From JBHYDC01 sp051861205 (GTDB taxonomy: Bacteria; Pseudomonadota; Alphaproteobacteria; Rhizobiales; Pleomorphomonadaceae): a stretch of 64,000 nt of DNA. The notes below the pieces were generated by a model that saw only the letters and a program-made list of their open reading frames with translations, did no database searches and had not been told where the DNA came from. Where the stretch lies: NCBI GenBank assembly GCA_051861205.1, contig JBHYDC010000007.1, positions 129,246-193,245 of the forward strand, given 5' to 3'. Shown one piece after another: positions 37,401-46,279 of this stretch (positions are counted from its first letter, which is position 1; every line of letters starts with the position of its first letter). A program made the position numbers and the translations under genes.

Positions 37401-38507
37401 ATGGATCGCCGTTCATTCATAAAACAAGCCGGAATCGTAACCACCGGCGCCGCTGCGACCGCTGTTCCGCTTGCCGCGCCAGCCCTTGCGCAAGCCGCAC
37501 CCGAAATCAAGTGGCGCCTCACTTCCAGCTTCCCCAAGTCGCTGGACACCATCTATGGCGCCGCCGAAGTCATGTCGAAGGCGCTCGCCGCCGCGACCGA
37601 CGGTAAGTTCCAGATCCAGATCTTCCCCGCTGGCGAAATTGTGCCGGGTCCGCAGGCGCTCGACGCCGTGCAGAGCGACACGGTGGAAGCCACTCACACC
37701 GCGTCTTACTACTTCATCGGCAAAGATCCGACCTTCGCTTTCCCGACGGCGGTGCCTTTCGGACTCAATGCTCGCCAGCAGAATGCTTGGCTTTATGAAG
37801 GTGGCGGCCAGGATTTGGTCAATGCTTTCTTCGCCAATTACGGCGTCACCTCGCATCCCGGCGGCAACACGGGCGTGCAGATGGGTGGTTGGTTCCGCAA
37901 GGAAATCAATAGCGTCGCCGATCTCAATGGCGTGAAGATGCGTATCGGCGGCCTCGGCGGCAAGATCATCCAGGCGCTCGGCGTCGTCCCGCAGCAGATT
38001 CCGGGCGGCGATATCTATCCCGCGCTTGAAAAGGGCACCATCGACGCCACCGAGTGGGTCGGCCCTTACGATGACGAGAAGCTCGGTTTCTACCAGGTCG
38101 CCAAGTTCTACTACTACCCCGGCTTCTGGGAAGGCGGCCCGACGCTGCACTTCATGTTCAACAAAGCCAAGCACGACGCTCTGCCCGAGAGCTACAAGGC
38201 CGCGCTCGAAAGCGCCTGCGCCCTCGCCAACACCGTCATGATGTCCCGTTACGACGTGAAGAACACCGAGGCTATCCGCAGCCTCGTCGGCAAGGGCGTG
38301 CAGCTCCGTCCGTTCCCCCGCGACGTTCTCGACGCAGCCTATACCGCTGCCTTCAAGTTCTATGACGAGACCGCCGCAACGAACGCCGAGTGGAAGAAGA
38401 TCTACGAACCCTGGAAGAAGTTCCGCACGGAAAGCTATCAGTGGTTCCGCGTGGCCGAATACACCTTTGACAGCTACGTCTACGCTCAGCAGGCCGCTGG
38501 CAAGTAA
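37401..38507 (+). CDS. TRAP transporter solute-binding protein, DctP/TakP family
   Basis: A 368-residue periplasmic binding protein. It begins with a twin-arginine signal (MDRRSFIKQAG, cleavage after APALAQA). The mature domain shows the DctP hallmarks: SFPKSLDTIYGAAEVMSKAL, FPAGEIVPGPQALDAVQ and MRIGGLGGKIIQALGVVPQQ, with the carboxylate-binding Arg in the last. It also has IDATEWVGPYDDEKLGFYQV. The pattern is close to the 2-keto-acid TakP branch, which binds small organic acids, but the ligand is inferred. GGGAGG precedes the ATG. The matching permease genes lie downstream on the opposite strand. Confidence 0.92.
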   Translation: MDRRSFIKQAGIVTTGAAATAVPLAAPALAQAAPEIKWRLTSSFPKSLDTIYGAAEVMSKALAAATDGKFQIQIFPAGEIVPGPQALDAVQSDTVEATHTASYYFIGKDPTFAFPTAVPFGLNARQQNAWLYEGGGQDLVNAFFANYGVTSHPGGNTGVQMGGWFRKEINSVADLNGVKMRIGGLGGKIIQALGVVPQQIPGGDIYPALEKGTIDATEWVGPYDDEKLGFYQVAKFYYYPGFWEGGPTLHFMFNKAKHDALPESYKAALESACALANTVMMSRYDVKNTEAIRSLVGKGVQLRPFPRDVLDAAYTAAFKFYDETAATNAEWKKIYEPWKKFRTESYQWFRVAEYTFDSYVYAQQAAGK

Positions 38508-38542
38508 GCCATAGGTCAGTAAGCTGCGGGGCGATTTAAACG

Positions 38543-38577
38543 AAAGGGCCGGTGTCTATGCGACACCGGCCCTTTTT
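38543..38577. terminator. Bidirectional terminator between TRAP genes
   Basis: A perfect 14-bp stem, AAAGGGCCGGTGTC (38543-38556) with GACACCGGCCCTTT (38562-38575), has a five-base loop. T runs flank it on the plus strand, and A runs give T runs on the minus strand. It can stop transcription of both the binding-protein gene and the convergent permease operon. Confidence 0.92.
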
Positions 38578-38607
38578 CATGACGTCACGTCTATGGCGAC
38601 AGGTCCG

Positions 38608-40185
38608 TCAAGGTTTCGGTGCGGCCGGAGCCCCGAAATCCGGAGCAGGCAATCCGCCCGGTGCCGCCGGGGCAGCCGGCTGTCCTTCCGGCGCTCTGAA
38701 GCTTGGTGTAGCCGCAGATCCGAATGGATTCCCGGCATCGCCGAATGGATTGCCGCCTTCTCCGCCCGGCATCGGAACGTCGATGGTGACCGTTGAGGGA
38801 TCGACCACGATCCGCCCCTCTTTGTAATGCGTCACGAGCTGCGGGAACGCGATCACGATGCCCACCATGATCACCTGGATGATCACGAATGGGATGGCGC
38901 CCAGGTAGATCTGACCGGAGGTTACAGGCTGGATCGTCTTGCCGGTCACCTTGTCGAGATAGGGCTTCGTCGGCGCAACCGACCTCAGATAGAACAAGGC
39001 GAATCCGAAGGGCGGGTGCATGAACGACGTCTGCATGTTCACGCCGAGGAGCACGCCGAACCAGATCAGATCGATCCCCAACTTTTCCGCCACAGGCGCG
39101 AGCAGCGGCACGATGATGAAGGCCAGCTCGAAGAAGTCGAGGAAGAAGGCCAACAGGAAGACGAGGATATTGACGACGATCAGGAACCCAAGCTCGCCGC
39201 CCGGAATGGCCGTGAGCAGGTGCTCGACCCAGATGTGCCCGTCGACGCCGTAGAACGTCAGCGAGAACACGCGCGCGCCGAGCAGGATGAACACCACGAA
39301 GGCCGACAGCCGCGCCGTGCTGTCGAGGGCCTGCACGATCATCCTGAACTTCAAACGTCGGTTCGCGGCAGCCAGGATCAACGCGCCGACGGCGCCCATC
39401 GCGCCACCTTCGGTCGGCGTCGCCAAACCGATCAAGATCGTGCCGAGCACGAGGAAGATCAGGACGAGGGGCGGAATCAGCGTCGTAATCACGCGCACCA
39501 ACAGTTTTATGCCCCGAAGCGTACGGGCTTCCGGCGGCAACGCCGGCACGAAATCCGGCTTGAAGATCGACACCAGCAGAATGAAGCCGGCGTAGAAGGC
39601 GGTCAGCAGGAGACCCGGATAAAGGGCGCCTTCGTACATGTCGCCCACGGACCGGCCGAGCTGATCGGCCAGCACGATCAAGACAAGGCTGGGCGGAATG
39701 ATCTGCGCCAGAGTGCCCGAAGCCGCGATCGTGCCCGCCGCCACCCGCCGATCGTAGCCATAGCGCAGCATGATCGGCAGCGAGATCAGTCCCATGGAGA
39801 TCACCGACGCCGCGACGACACCGGTCGTGGCGGCGAGCAGCGCGCCCACGAAGATTACCGCATAGGCAAGCCCGCCCCGGATGGGACCGAATAACTGGCC
39901 GATCGTATCGAGAAGTTCTTCGGCCATTCCCGATCGTTCGAGAATGAGCCCCATGAAGGTGAAGAAGGGGATGGCCAGCAGCGTTTCGTTCGACATGGTG
40001 CCGAACACGCGATCGGGGATGGCCCCGAAAAGGTTGGGCGACAACAGCCCGAATTCGATGCCGATGAGCCCGAAAATGAACCCGTTCGCCGCGAGCGCGA
40101 AGGCCACGGGGTAGCCGAGCAAAAGCACGACCACCAGGGACAGGAACATAATAGGGGCGAGGTTTTCCGCGATGAAGGCGGCCAT
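38608..40185 (-). CDS. TRAP transporter large permease (DctM), extended C-terminus
   Basis: A 525-residue inner-membrane protein with the DctM/TRAP-M fold. Hallmarks are LGYPVAFALAANG, PLFTFMGLILE-like FTFMGLILERSGMAEELL, PSLVLIVLADQLGRSVGDMY and MHPPFGFALFYLRSVAP. It imports organic acids delivered by the binding protein using a Na+ gradient. After the last helix there is an unusual tail of about 85 residues, rich in Gly, Pro and Ala and with two NPFG repeats (GNPFGDAGNPFGSA). The ATG at 40185 (MAAFIAENLAPIMFL) is used. It lies 19 bp after the small-permease gene. Confidence 0.92.
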   Translation of the reverse strand: MAAFIAENLAPIMFLSLVVVLLLGYPVAFALAANGFIFGLIGIEFGLLSPNLFGAIPDRVFGTMSNETLLAIPFFTFMGLILERSGMAEELLDTIGQLFGPIRGGLAYAVIFVGALLAATTGVVAASVISMGLISLPIMLRYGYDRRVAAGTIAASGTLAQIIPPSLVLIVLADQLGRSVGDMYEGALYPGLLLTAFYAGFILLVSIFKPDFVPALPPEARTLRGIKLLVRVITTLIPPLVLIFLVLGTILIGLATPTEGGAMGAVGALILAAANRRLKFRMIVQALDSTARLSAFVVFILLGARVFSLTFYGVDGHIWVEHLLTAIPGGELGFLIVVNILVFLLAFFLDFFELAFIIVPLLAPVAEKLGIDLIWFGVLLGVNMQTSFMHPPFGFALFYLRSVAPTKPYLDKVTGKTIQPVTSGQIYLGAIPFVIIQVIMVGIVIAFPQLVTHYKEGRIVVDPSTVTIDVPMPGGEGGNPFGDAGNPFGSAATPSFRAPEGQPAAPAAPGGLPAPDFGAPAAPKP

Positions 40186-40204
40186 GGTCGTCTCTCCGTC
40201 GCGT

Positions 40205-40747
40205 TCAGTGAACAGGGGCTTCGTGCGCAAGCACAGGGTCGGGTCCCTCACCCCTCAGAAAGGCTACTCGCTTGATCAGCTCTGAAACGCCTTGCAGGGT
40301 CAGCAGGATGAAGCCTGCCGGAATCAGCGCCCAAACAGGCCAAAGCGGCAGACCGCCGGCATTCGCCGACGTCTCGCCGCTGCCGAACTTGTCCACCACG
40401 ATCGGCCAGACAAGAAGGATCGTGACGATGCAGAAGGGAAAGAGGAAGAAGATCGTACCGAAGATCTCGATCCAGATCTGCGTGCGCCGCTGCAAGCGGC
40501 CGTAGATCAGATCAATCTTCACATGCTCGCTTTTGAGGTGCGTGTAGGCGGCCGCCAGCAGGAAAACGGCTGAAAACAAGTACCACTGCGCTTCAAGGAA
40601 CGCGTTTGAGCTCAAGTTGAACAGCTTGCGCGTAACGGCGTTGCCCGCGCTCACAAGGATCGCGACAAGCACGAGCCACATCACCGATCGGTGTACGATC
40701 GTGCTAAGCCCGTCAAGGACGCGGCTTAGCCTCAACATTATAGCCAT
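40205..40747 (-). CDS. TRAP transporter small permease (DctQ)
   Basis: A 180-residue DctQ protein with four hydrophobic helices. Family marks are the LSSNAFLEAQWYLFSAVFLL stretch, YTHLKSEHVKIDLIYGRL and a final LQGVSELIKRVAFLRG. It pairs with the large permease. GGGGGA lies 7 bases before the ATG at 40747, which is chosen over an upstream in-frame ATG. It is the first gene of the dctQM operon. Confidence 0.92.
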   Translation of the reverse strand: MAIMLRLSRVLDGLSTIVHRSVMWLVLVAILVSAGNAVTRKLFNLSSNAFLEAQWYLFSAVFLLAAAYTHLKSEHVKIDLIYGRLQRRTQIWIEIFGTIFFLFPFCIVTILLVWPIVVDKFGSGETSANAGGLPLWPVWALIPAGFILLTLQGVSELIKRVAFLRGEGPDPVLAHEAPVH

Positions 40748-41203
40748 GAGCGATTTCCCCCTACGTTCACACGGCGGCACGGATAGTCCGCCGCCTGATC
40801 CGGCTCGTCCGCACGATGGCGGCTCTTTTTGCCGGGTTCGAATTACCCGATGAACGAGAAATCGGCCCCTGGCGCAGATCCTATACAGACGATCGCTGCC
40901 TATGCTTCCCCGTCCGGTCCACGCGAACTATCCCATACCTAAACGTGCTTCGGTCCACCTTCGCAGCCGACCACACCGGCAGAATGGCTCCGTCCATCAG
41001 AGGAGAAATATATTTGATCAACTGCATACAATGCATTTCTTCGCTAAAATACAGTGCAAAGCATTCCAGGGGCACTCGTAGTATTGCGCATGTCGTCTCG
41101 AAACGTATATGAATTGCAATAATAATATGCATACTGCGCACGCATAAGGCGCTATAAACTGATATAAGCGGCAATGGTCGTGGTCAGAGTAGGAGGCGCG
41201 CCC
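40748..41203. other. AT-rich divergent intergenic region
   Basis: About 455 bp between dctQ and the response regulator. The right half (about 41000-41175) is clearly richer in A and T than the rest of the window, with several ATGCAT/TGCGCA-like short palindromes. No gene is supported. It probably holds promoters for both sides. Confidence 0.5.
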
Positions 41204-41680
41204 ATGGTTGTGGCGACGACGTCAGAGCGGATCACAAGATCTCCCGTCGAGGCTGATGCGCGCATTCTGTTGATTGAAGATGATCCAGACGATGTGATGT
41301 TGATCACACGCTTGCTCGACCAAGCTCCCATATCGATTCACATCGAAGCCGTGGAGAATGGCCGGCAAGCCATGGAACATTTGGAATCGCTTGGCCGCCT
41401 TGACGATCCGAATACGCCGGACTTAATTATTCTCGACATCAACATGCCGGTGATGGACGGGACGTTGTTTCTTGCTGCGCTGCGCCGCCACCCTATATTC
41501 CGCTCGCTTCCCGTCGTGGCCCTAACCACCGCCAACGACGTGGATACGATCCGGCGGGCCTATGATTTTGGTGCGAACGCCGTCATCACCAAGGTCGATA
41601 GTCTCGAAGGCATGAGCCGGATCGTCAACACGATCGTCGACTTCTGGTTCAAAGTCGCAAGGCGCTACTATGTCGACTGA
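41204..41680 (+). CDS. Stand-alone response regulator, Rcp1-like
   Basis: A 158-residue single receiver domain. The acidic pocket is E25-D26-D27, the phospho-acceptor is D78 (LIILDINMPVMDG), the switch threonines are T108/T109 and the lysine is K130 in VITKVDS. The DDPDDV start and long loop (ESLGRLDDPNTPDL) are typical of the Rcp1 group that often partners phytochromes or hybrid kinases. AGGAGG sits 8 bases before the ATG at 41204; the earlier in-frame ATG at 41174 has no such site. No kinase is adjacent. Tandem repeats start at its stop codon. Confidence 0.9.
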   Translation: MVVATTSERITRSPVEADARILLIEDDPDDVMLITRLLDQAPISIHIEAVENGRQAMEHLESLGRLDDPNTPDLIILDINMPVMDGTLFLAALRRHPIFRSLPVVALTTANDVDTIRRAYDFGANAVITKVDSLEGMSRIVNTIVDFWFKVARRYYVD

Positions 41681-41767
41681 AGCAGAGCTTCGAATAGGGT
41701 AATTGAAGCGAAACTTCGGATAACTCGATTCAAGCGAAGCTTCGGATGTGTTGTTCGTTCAAGCTCG
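41678..41767. repeat. 26-bp tandem repeats with internal dyad
   Basis: Three copies of a 26-bp unit start at 41678, 41704 and 41730, each opening with T(G/C)AAGCRRARCTTCGRAT; a decayed fourth start (TCAAGCTCG) is at 41759. Each unit contains an imperfect palindrome, GAAGC..GCTTC. The first overlaps the TGA of the response-regulator gene. Confidence 0.85.
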
Positions 41768-41779
41768 CATAAGGCATAA

Positions 41780-41803
41780 GGGCGGCGCCGTCCGGCACCG
41801 CCC
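41780..41803. terminator. Probable terminator hairpin between convergent genes
   Basis: A GC-rich stem, GGGCGGCGCC (41780-41789) with GGCACCGCCC (41794-41803), has one mismatch on the plus strand and a G-T pair on the minus. A short TTTT follows at 41810, but there is no strong T run. It lies between the convergent response-regulator and nucleotidase genes. Confidence 0.45.
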
Positions 41804-41828
41804 CTCGCGTTTTCCAGTGACCCGGTGT

Positions 41829-43334
41829 TCACTTGGCGACTAACCGTCCCTCGACCTTTGCGTCCACGCTTCCAGCGGTCCTGAGATAGGCCATCACGTC
41901 ATTCGCCAGCAGCTTGGCGACACGGTCTCCAACCAGCACGTTGGCGGCCTTGAACATCTTATAGCCGTCGCCGCCCTGGGCCATGTAGTCGTTGACTGCG
42001 AGCTTGTAGGTTTTCTCCAGATCGATCGGCACCCCGCCAACGTCGACGGACAGAACCCGGCTGCCGGCGGGCTTTGTCAGGTCGTATGTCACCGTCATGC
42101 CCGAGACCTGCGGGAAGCGGCCGGCCGCGTTTTCCACCTGGGAGAGGCCATTTTCCAGACCTTCCCAAACCATGCGCCCCGTCGCTTCGATCAAAAGGGT
42201 GCGGTTGCCGAAGGGCAGTTCGGTCAGGATATCGCGGCGCGTGATCACCGATCCAGCAGCGTAGACCTTGTTGCCCCGGATACCGCCGCCATTGGCGATC
42301 GCAAGATCGGCGCCGACGGCCGCCTTCATGGCGTCCGCGATCAGATTGCCGATCGCCGCTTCGCTGCCGCGCACCGTTGCCTTGCGGCTATCGAGTTCCC
42401 CCGACGTCGTGCCGAGGGCCACGTCGAGTTCCTTGGATAGCTCGCCCTCGTAACGATCGACCACGACTTGGGTTTCCGGGTCGGGCGTCACCGTGGCGGT
42501 ATCGATGATCCGGAAATTCGGGTGCCAAGCCACCGTGCGCTTGCCGTCGGCCTCTTCCACATCGACCGCAAGATCGATCGCGGTCACGAAGTTGGCCTCC
42601 TCGCTGCTTTCCACCATCACCTTCTTGCCGTCGTAGAACAGCATGAGGTCATGATCGTCGCCCGATAGGATCACGTCGAAGGCGCCGCTGTCGTAGAGCG
42701 TGCGGTCCTGGCTCCGGTCTGCGTGTACGACCGCCACGATGATGTCGGCGCCCTGTTCGCGCAGAGCCGCGGCCACGACCGGTCCGGTTTCCGTTGTCGA
42801 GGGGAACTTCAAGTCGCCCGTCGTTCCGTCTTGCGGGCTATCGTCGGCCGCCAGCGGCACGATCCCGACTTTTACGCCGCCAAGGTCGCGAATCTCTGCG
42901 CCCTTAAGCTCGGGCAACGGCTTGCCGTCGGCGCTGGTGATATTGGCAGCATACCAGCCGAACTTGGACTCCTTCAGCCGCTGTAGGAAGACCTCGGGCC
43001 CAAAATCGAACTCGTGATTGCCCGGCACGAACACGTCCGGCGGGACCACGTTGATGAGTTCGATCACATGAGCGCCCTGATCGAAGCCCGACATCAGAGA
43101 GGGCGAGATCATGTCGCCGGCGTGCACGTAGAGAACGTTGCCGCCCTTCGCGCGCTCCGCCCGCGCCACGGCTGCGAGCCGCGCGAATCCGCCGCGCTCT
43201 TTGTCACCAGACATTTTGTAGATGTCGTTGACCAGCAAAAGCGTGATGTTCACAGTCTCAGCCGCAGCGGGGAGAGCAAGAGCACCGCTCAAAAACGCGG
43301 CGAGCCCCATAGCTCGAAATGATCCAATGCGCAT
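41829..43334 (-). CDS. Periplasmic bifunctional metallophosphatase/5'-nucleotidase
   Basis: A 501-residue exported enzyme with a signal peptide ending at LPAAAE. The N-terminal calcineurin-like domain has VNDIY (usual NDxH; Tyr39 replaces a metal-ligand His), HAGD (D74), PGNHEFD (N106, H107) and VVHADRS. A GDDHD occurs where GHDH or GHTH is usual. The C-terminal 5'-nucleotidase domain keeps NGGGIRG, ELPFGNRT and the purine-stacking region AVNDYMAQGGDGY. It should dephosphorylate nucleotides or related compounds in the periplasm. The ATG at 43334 has GGAG at 7 bases; the upstream ATG is less likely. Confidence 0.88.
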   Translation of the reverse strand: MRIGSFRAMGLAAFLSGALALPAAAETVNITLLLVNDIYKMSGDKERGGFARLAAVARAERAKGGNVLYVHAGDMISPSLMSGFDQGAHVIELINVVPPDVFVPGNHEFDFGPEVFLQRLKESKFGWYAANITSADGKPLPELKGAEIRDLGGVKVGIVPLAADDSPQDGTTGDLKFPSTTETGPVVAAALREQGADIIVAVVHADRSQDRTLYDSGAFDVILSGDDHDLMLFYDGKKVMVESSEEANFVTAIDLAVDVEEADGKRTVAWHPNFRIIDTATVTPDPETQVVVDRYEGELSKELDVALGTTSGELDSRKATVRGSEAAIGNLIADAMKAAVGADLAIANGGGIRGNKVYAAGSVITRRDILTELPFGNRTLLIEATGRMVWEGLENGLSQVENAAGRFPQVSGMTVTYDLTKPAGSRVLSVDVGGVPIDLEKTYKLAVNDYMAQGGDGYKMFKAANVLVGDRVAKLLANDVMAYLRTAGSVDAKVEGRLVAK

Positions 43335-43510
43335 CAGCAGGCTCCGTTGTTTTTGCAATGGTTAAGGCTTGCATGACGCCGACCATCCGGGCAAGCCGAT
43401 TTGGTAATCACCAGCCCTTTGCCGATGCTTATACACGAGGCTCTTCACACACTGGAATTCTTCCAAATCCACTCTATGTTGGCGAGAATCTTCGAGGAGC
43501 CGTTTTTCTG

Positions 43511-44572
43511 ATGAACCAGCACAGCCATCCGGCCCTAAGGGTGCCCGCGCCAATGCTTCTGCCGGAGGCCCATCCGCCCGTAAAAAGCGGCAAGGTCGGC
43601 GTTTTGCTGGTTAACCTGGGAACGCCCGACGGCACCGACTACCGGTCGATGCGGCGCTATCTCCGCGAGTTCCTGTCCGACAAGCGGGTCATCGAATGGC
43701 CGCGCGCGCTCTGGTTCCCCATTCTCTACGGCATCGTTCTCAACACCCGCCCCGGCCGTAAGGGCAAGGACTATGAGACGATCTGGAACAAGGGACGCAA
43801 CGAGAGCCCGCTGCGCACCTTCACCCGCTCCCAGGGCGAGAAGCTAGCCGAGCGCTTGTCAACGCTTCCCAACGTCGTCGTCGACTGGGCGATGCGCTAT
43901 GGCAACCCCTCGATCGCGGAGCGCATGGCGGCCCTGAAAGCCGCCGGCTGCGACCGGATACTCGCCTTCCCGCTCTATCCGCAATATGCCGCGTCGACCA
44001 CCGCAACCGTCAACGACATGGTGTACCGCTTTCTGCTGGAAGAGCGTTGGCAGGCGGCGCTGCGCACAGTGCCGCCCTATCACGACGATCCCGTGTATAT
44101 CGACGCGCTGGCCCGCTCGATCGAGGCGCATCTCGCCACCCTCGACTTCGAGCCGGAGGTGGTGCTCACCTCCTTCCACGGCATCCCGCAGAGCTATTTC
44201 CGCAAGGGCGACCCCTATCATTGCCATTGCATGAAGACGGCAAGGCTCCTGCGCGAGCGTTTGGGATGGTCGAAAGAAAAGCTGCAGATCACCTTCCAAT
44301 CCCGCTTCGGGCCGGAGGAATGGCTCCAGCCCTATACCGACAAAACCGTTGAGGAACTTGCCAAATCCGGCGTCAAGCGCCTCGCCATCGCAGCCCCCGG
44401 CTTCGTCTCCGACTGCCTGGAAACGCTGGAGGAATTGGCCGTGGAGAATGGCGAGATCTTCCTTCACAACGGCGGCGAGAAGTTCAGCCACATCCCCTGC
44501 CTCAACGACAGCGAGTGGGGCATGGATGTCATAGAAGCCGTTACCCGGCGCGAGCTGGGCGGCTGGATCTGA
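43511..44572 (+). CDS. hemH: Ferrochelatase
   Basis: A 353-residue enzyme that inserts Fe2+ into protoporphyrin IX, the last step of protoheme synthesis. Motifs are VLLVNLGTPDGTDYRSMRRY at the start, LYPQYAASTTATV, the metal-site SFHGIPQSYFRKGDPYHCHC segment and TFQSRFGPEEWLQPYT with its catalytic Glu. The C-terminal APGFVSDCLETLEEL is conserved. It starts at the ATG at 43511, with GAGGAG about 11 bases upstream. It is monocistronic here, divergent from the nucleotidase gene. Confidence 0.95.
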   Translation: MNQHSHPALRVPAPMLLPEAHPPVKSGKVGVLLVNLGTPDGTDYRSMRRYLREFLSDKRVIEWPRALWFPILYGIVLNTRPGRKGKDYETIWNKGRNESPLRTFTRSQGEKLAERLSTLPNVVVDWAMRYGNPSIAERMAALKAAGCDRILAFPLYPQYAASTTATVNDMVYRFLLEERWQAALRTVPPYHDDPVYIDALARSIEAHLATLDFEPEVVLTSFHGIPQSYFRKGDPYHCHCMKTARLLRERLGWSKEKLQITFQSRFGPEEWLQPYTDKTVEELAKSGVKRLAIAAPGFVSDCLETLEELAVENGEIFLHNGGEKFSHIPCLNDSEWGMDVIEAVTRRELGGWI

Positions 44573-44693
44573 CAGCCTTCTCCGGCGTTAGGAGGACTTT
44601 ACCTTGACTCTCTATGCCCCTTTCCGATCAATGACGCACCGCATCATTGGCATCACGGCTATCAGCGGAGAGACCTTAACAAGGAGAGTTTGA

Positions 44694-46124
44694 ATGAATT
44701 CATGGCCCGTGCACGGCACGATCACCGGTCCCATCGTCATGATCGGTTTTGGTTCCATAGGCCGCGGCACATTGCCGCTCATCGAGCGGCACCTTGAATT
44801 CGACCGATCCCGAATGGTGGTCATAGACCCCACCGACGAAGGGCGCGCACTCCTGGACGAGCATGGCATAGCCTTTAGCCAAGTCGCCCTCACCCCCAAG
44901 AATTTCCGGGAGGTGCTGACGCCGCTGCTCACCAACGGCGAGGGCCAGGGCTTTTGCGTCAACCTCTCCGTCGACACGTCCTCGCTTGAGATCATGAAGC
45001 TCTGCCGCGAGCTTGGCGCGCTCTACATCGACACCGTCGTCGAGCCCTGGCTCGGCTTCTATTTCGACCGGTCCGCCGACCCGGCCGAACGCTCCAACTA
45101 TATGTTGCGCGAATCGATCCGCACCGAGCGCCGCGCCAATCCGGGCGGGACCACCGCCGTTTCCTGCTGCGGGGCCAACCCCGGCATGGTGTCCTGGCTC
45201 GTCAAGGCCGCTCTGTTCGATCTCGCCCGGGACCTTGGCATTGACGCCGATGAACCAACGACCCGCTCCGAATGGGCAGCCCTGATGCAAAGCGTCGGCG
45301 TCAAGGGTATTCATATCGCCGAGCGCGACACCCAGCGCGCCAGCCACCCCAAGCCGACCAACACCTTCTGGAACACTTGGTCGGTGGATGGCTTTGTGTC
45401 GGAAGGGCTCCAGCCCGCCGAACTCGGCTGGGGCACGCATGAAACCTGGATGCCGGATACCGGCCGCGAGCACGAGGTCGGCTACAAGGCCGCGATCTAT
45501 TTGATGCAGCCGGGCGCCAACACGCGGGTGCGCACCTGGTGCCCGACCCTCGGCGCGCAATACGGCTTCCTCGTCACCCATAACGAGGCCATCTCGATCT
45601 CCGACTATTACACCGTCGGCGACCGGCTGAACCCGGACTACCGCCCCACCTGCCACTACGCCTACCACCCCTGCAACGACGCGGTGCTCTCGTTGCACGA
45701 GATGTTCGGCCGCGCCGGGCGCGTGCAGCCGGTCCGCCATGTCCTTGCCGAATCGGAGATCGAAGAGGGCTTCGACGAACTGGGCGTGCTCCTCTTCGGC
45801 CACGCCCGCAACGCTTATTGGTACGGCTCGCACCTCACCATCCACGAGGCCCGCAAGCTGGCCCCGCTTCAGAATGCCACCGGCCTCCAGGTCTCATCGG
45901 CGGTGCTGGCCGGCATGGTCTGGGCGCTTGAAAACCCGAATGCGGGCATCGTCGAGACCGACGAGATGGACTTCCATCGCTGCCTCCAGATCCAGCGCCC
46001 CTATCTCGGCACAGTCGGCGGCACCTACACCAACTGGACCCCGCTCGAAGGCCGGCCGGGCTTTTTCCCCGAGGACATCGATGCGACCGAGCCCTGGAGC
46101 TTCCGCAACATCCTGGTGCATTGA
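44694..46124 (+). CDS. hss: Homospermidine synthase
   Basis: A 476-residue NAD-dependent enzyme that joins two putrescines (or putrescine and spermidine) into homospermidine, a characteristic alphaproteobacterial polyamine. The NAD fold is IVMIGFGSIGRGTLPLIERH, followed by VVIDPTDEGRALLDE and DTVVEPWLGFYF. Later conserved blocks are SCCGANPGMVSWLVKAAL, SYKA-like VGYKAAIYLMQPGANTRV and CHYAYHPCNDAVLSLHE. AAGGAG lies 7 bases before the ATG. A terminator follows. It uses the product of the ornithine decarboxylase encoded 14 kb upstream. Confidence 0.96.
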   Translation: MNSWPVHGTITGPIVMIGFGSIGRGTLPLIERHLEFDRSRMVVIDPTDEGRALLDEHGIAFSQVALTPKNFREVLTPLLTNGEGQGFCVNLSVDTSSLEIMKLCRELGALYIDTVVEPWLGFYFDRSADPAERSNYMLRESIRTERRANPGGTTAVSCCGANPGMVSWLVKAALFDLARDLGIDADEPTTRSEWAALMQSVGVKGIHIAERDTQRASHPKPTNTFWNTWSVDGFVSEGLQPAELGWGTHETWMPDTGREHEVGYKAAIYLMQPGANTRVRTWCPTLGAQYGFLVTHNEAISISDYYTVGDRLNPDYRPTCHYAYHPCNDAVLSLHEMFGRAGRVQPVRHVLAESEIEEGFDELGVLLFGHARNAYWYGSHLTIHEARKLAPLQNATGLQVSSAVLAGMVWALENPNAGIVETDEMDFHRCLQIQRPYLGTVGGTYTNWTPLEGRPGFFPEDIDATEPWSFRNILVH

Positions 46125-46157
46125 TCAGCGTTGTTTAGTGTATTCGTGAGCGCAATA

Positions 46158-46192
46158 AACCGACTCTTGCGTCCGCTTGGGTCGGCTTTTTT
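46158..46192 (+). terminator. Terminator after hss
   Basis: The stem ACCGAC (46159-46164) pairs with GTCGGC (46181-46186) around a loop, and TTTTTT follows. It is about 35 bp after the hss stop. Confidence 0.75.
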
Positions 46193-46279
46193 CATTTGAT
46201 TGTGCAGATAAGACAGAGATGACGAAGCCGAAACGTCGGCGTATGTTGGATGCACGGATCAAAAGTCCGGAGAAAGACA

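Noticed and set aside
38827..39894. Plus-strand open frame opposite the TRAP large permease
   Set aside because: Extremely rich in Asp, Glu, His and Arg, the mirror of membrane codons; the minus-strand permease is unambiguous.
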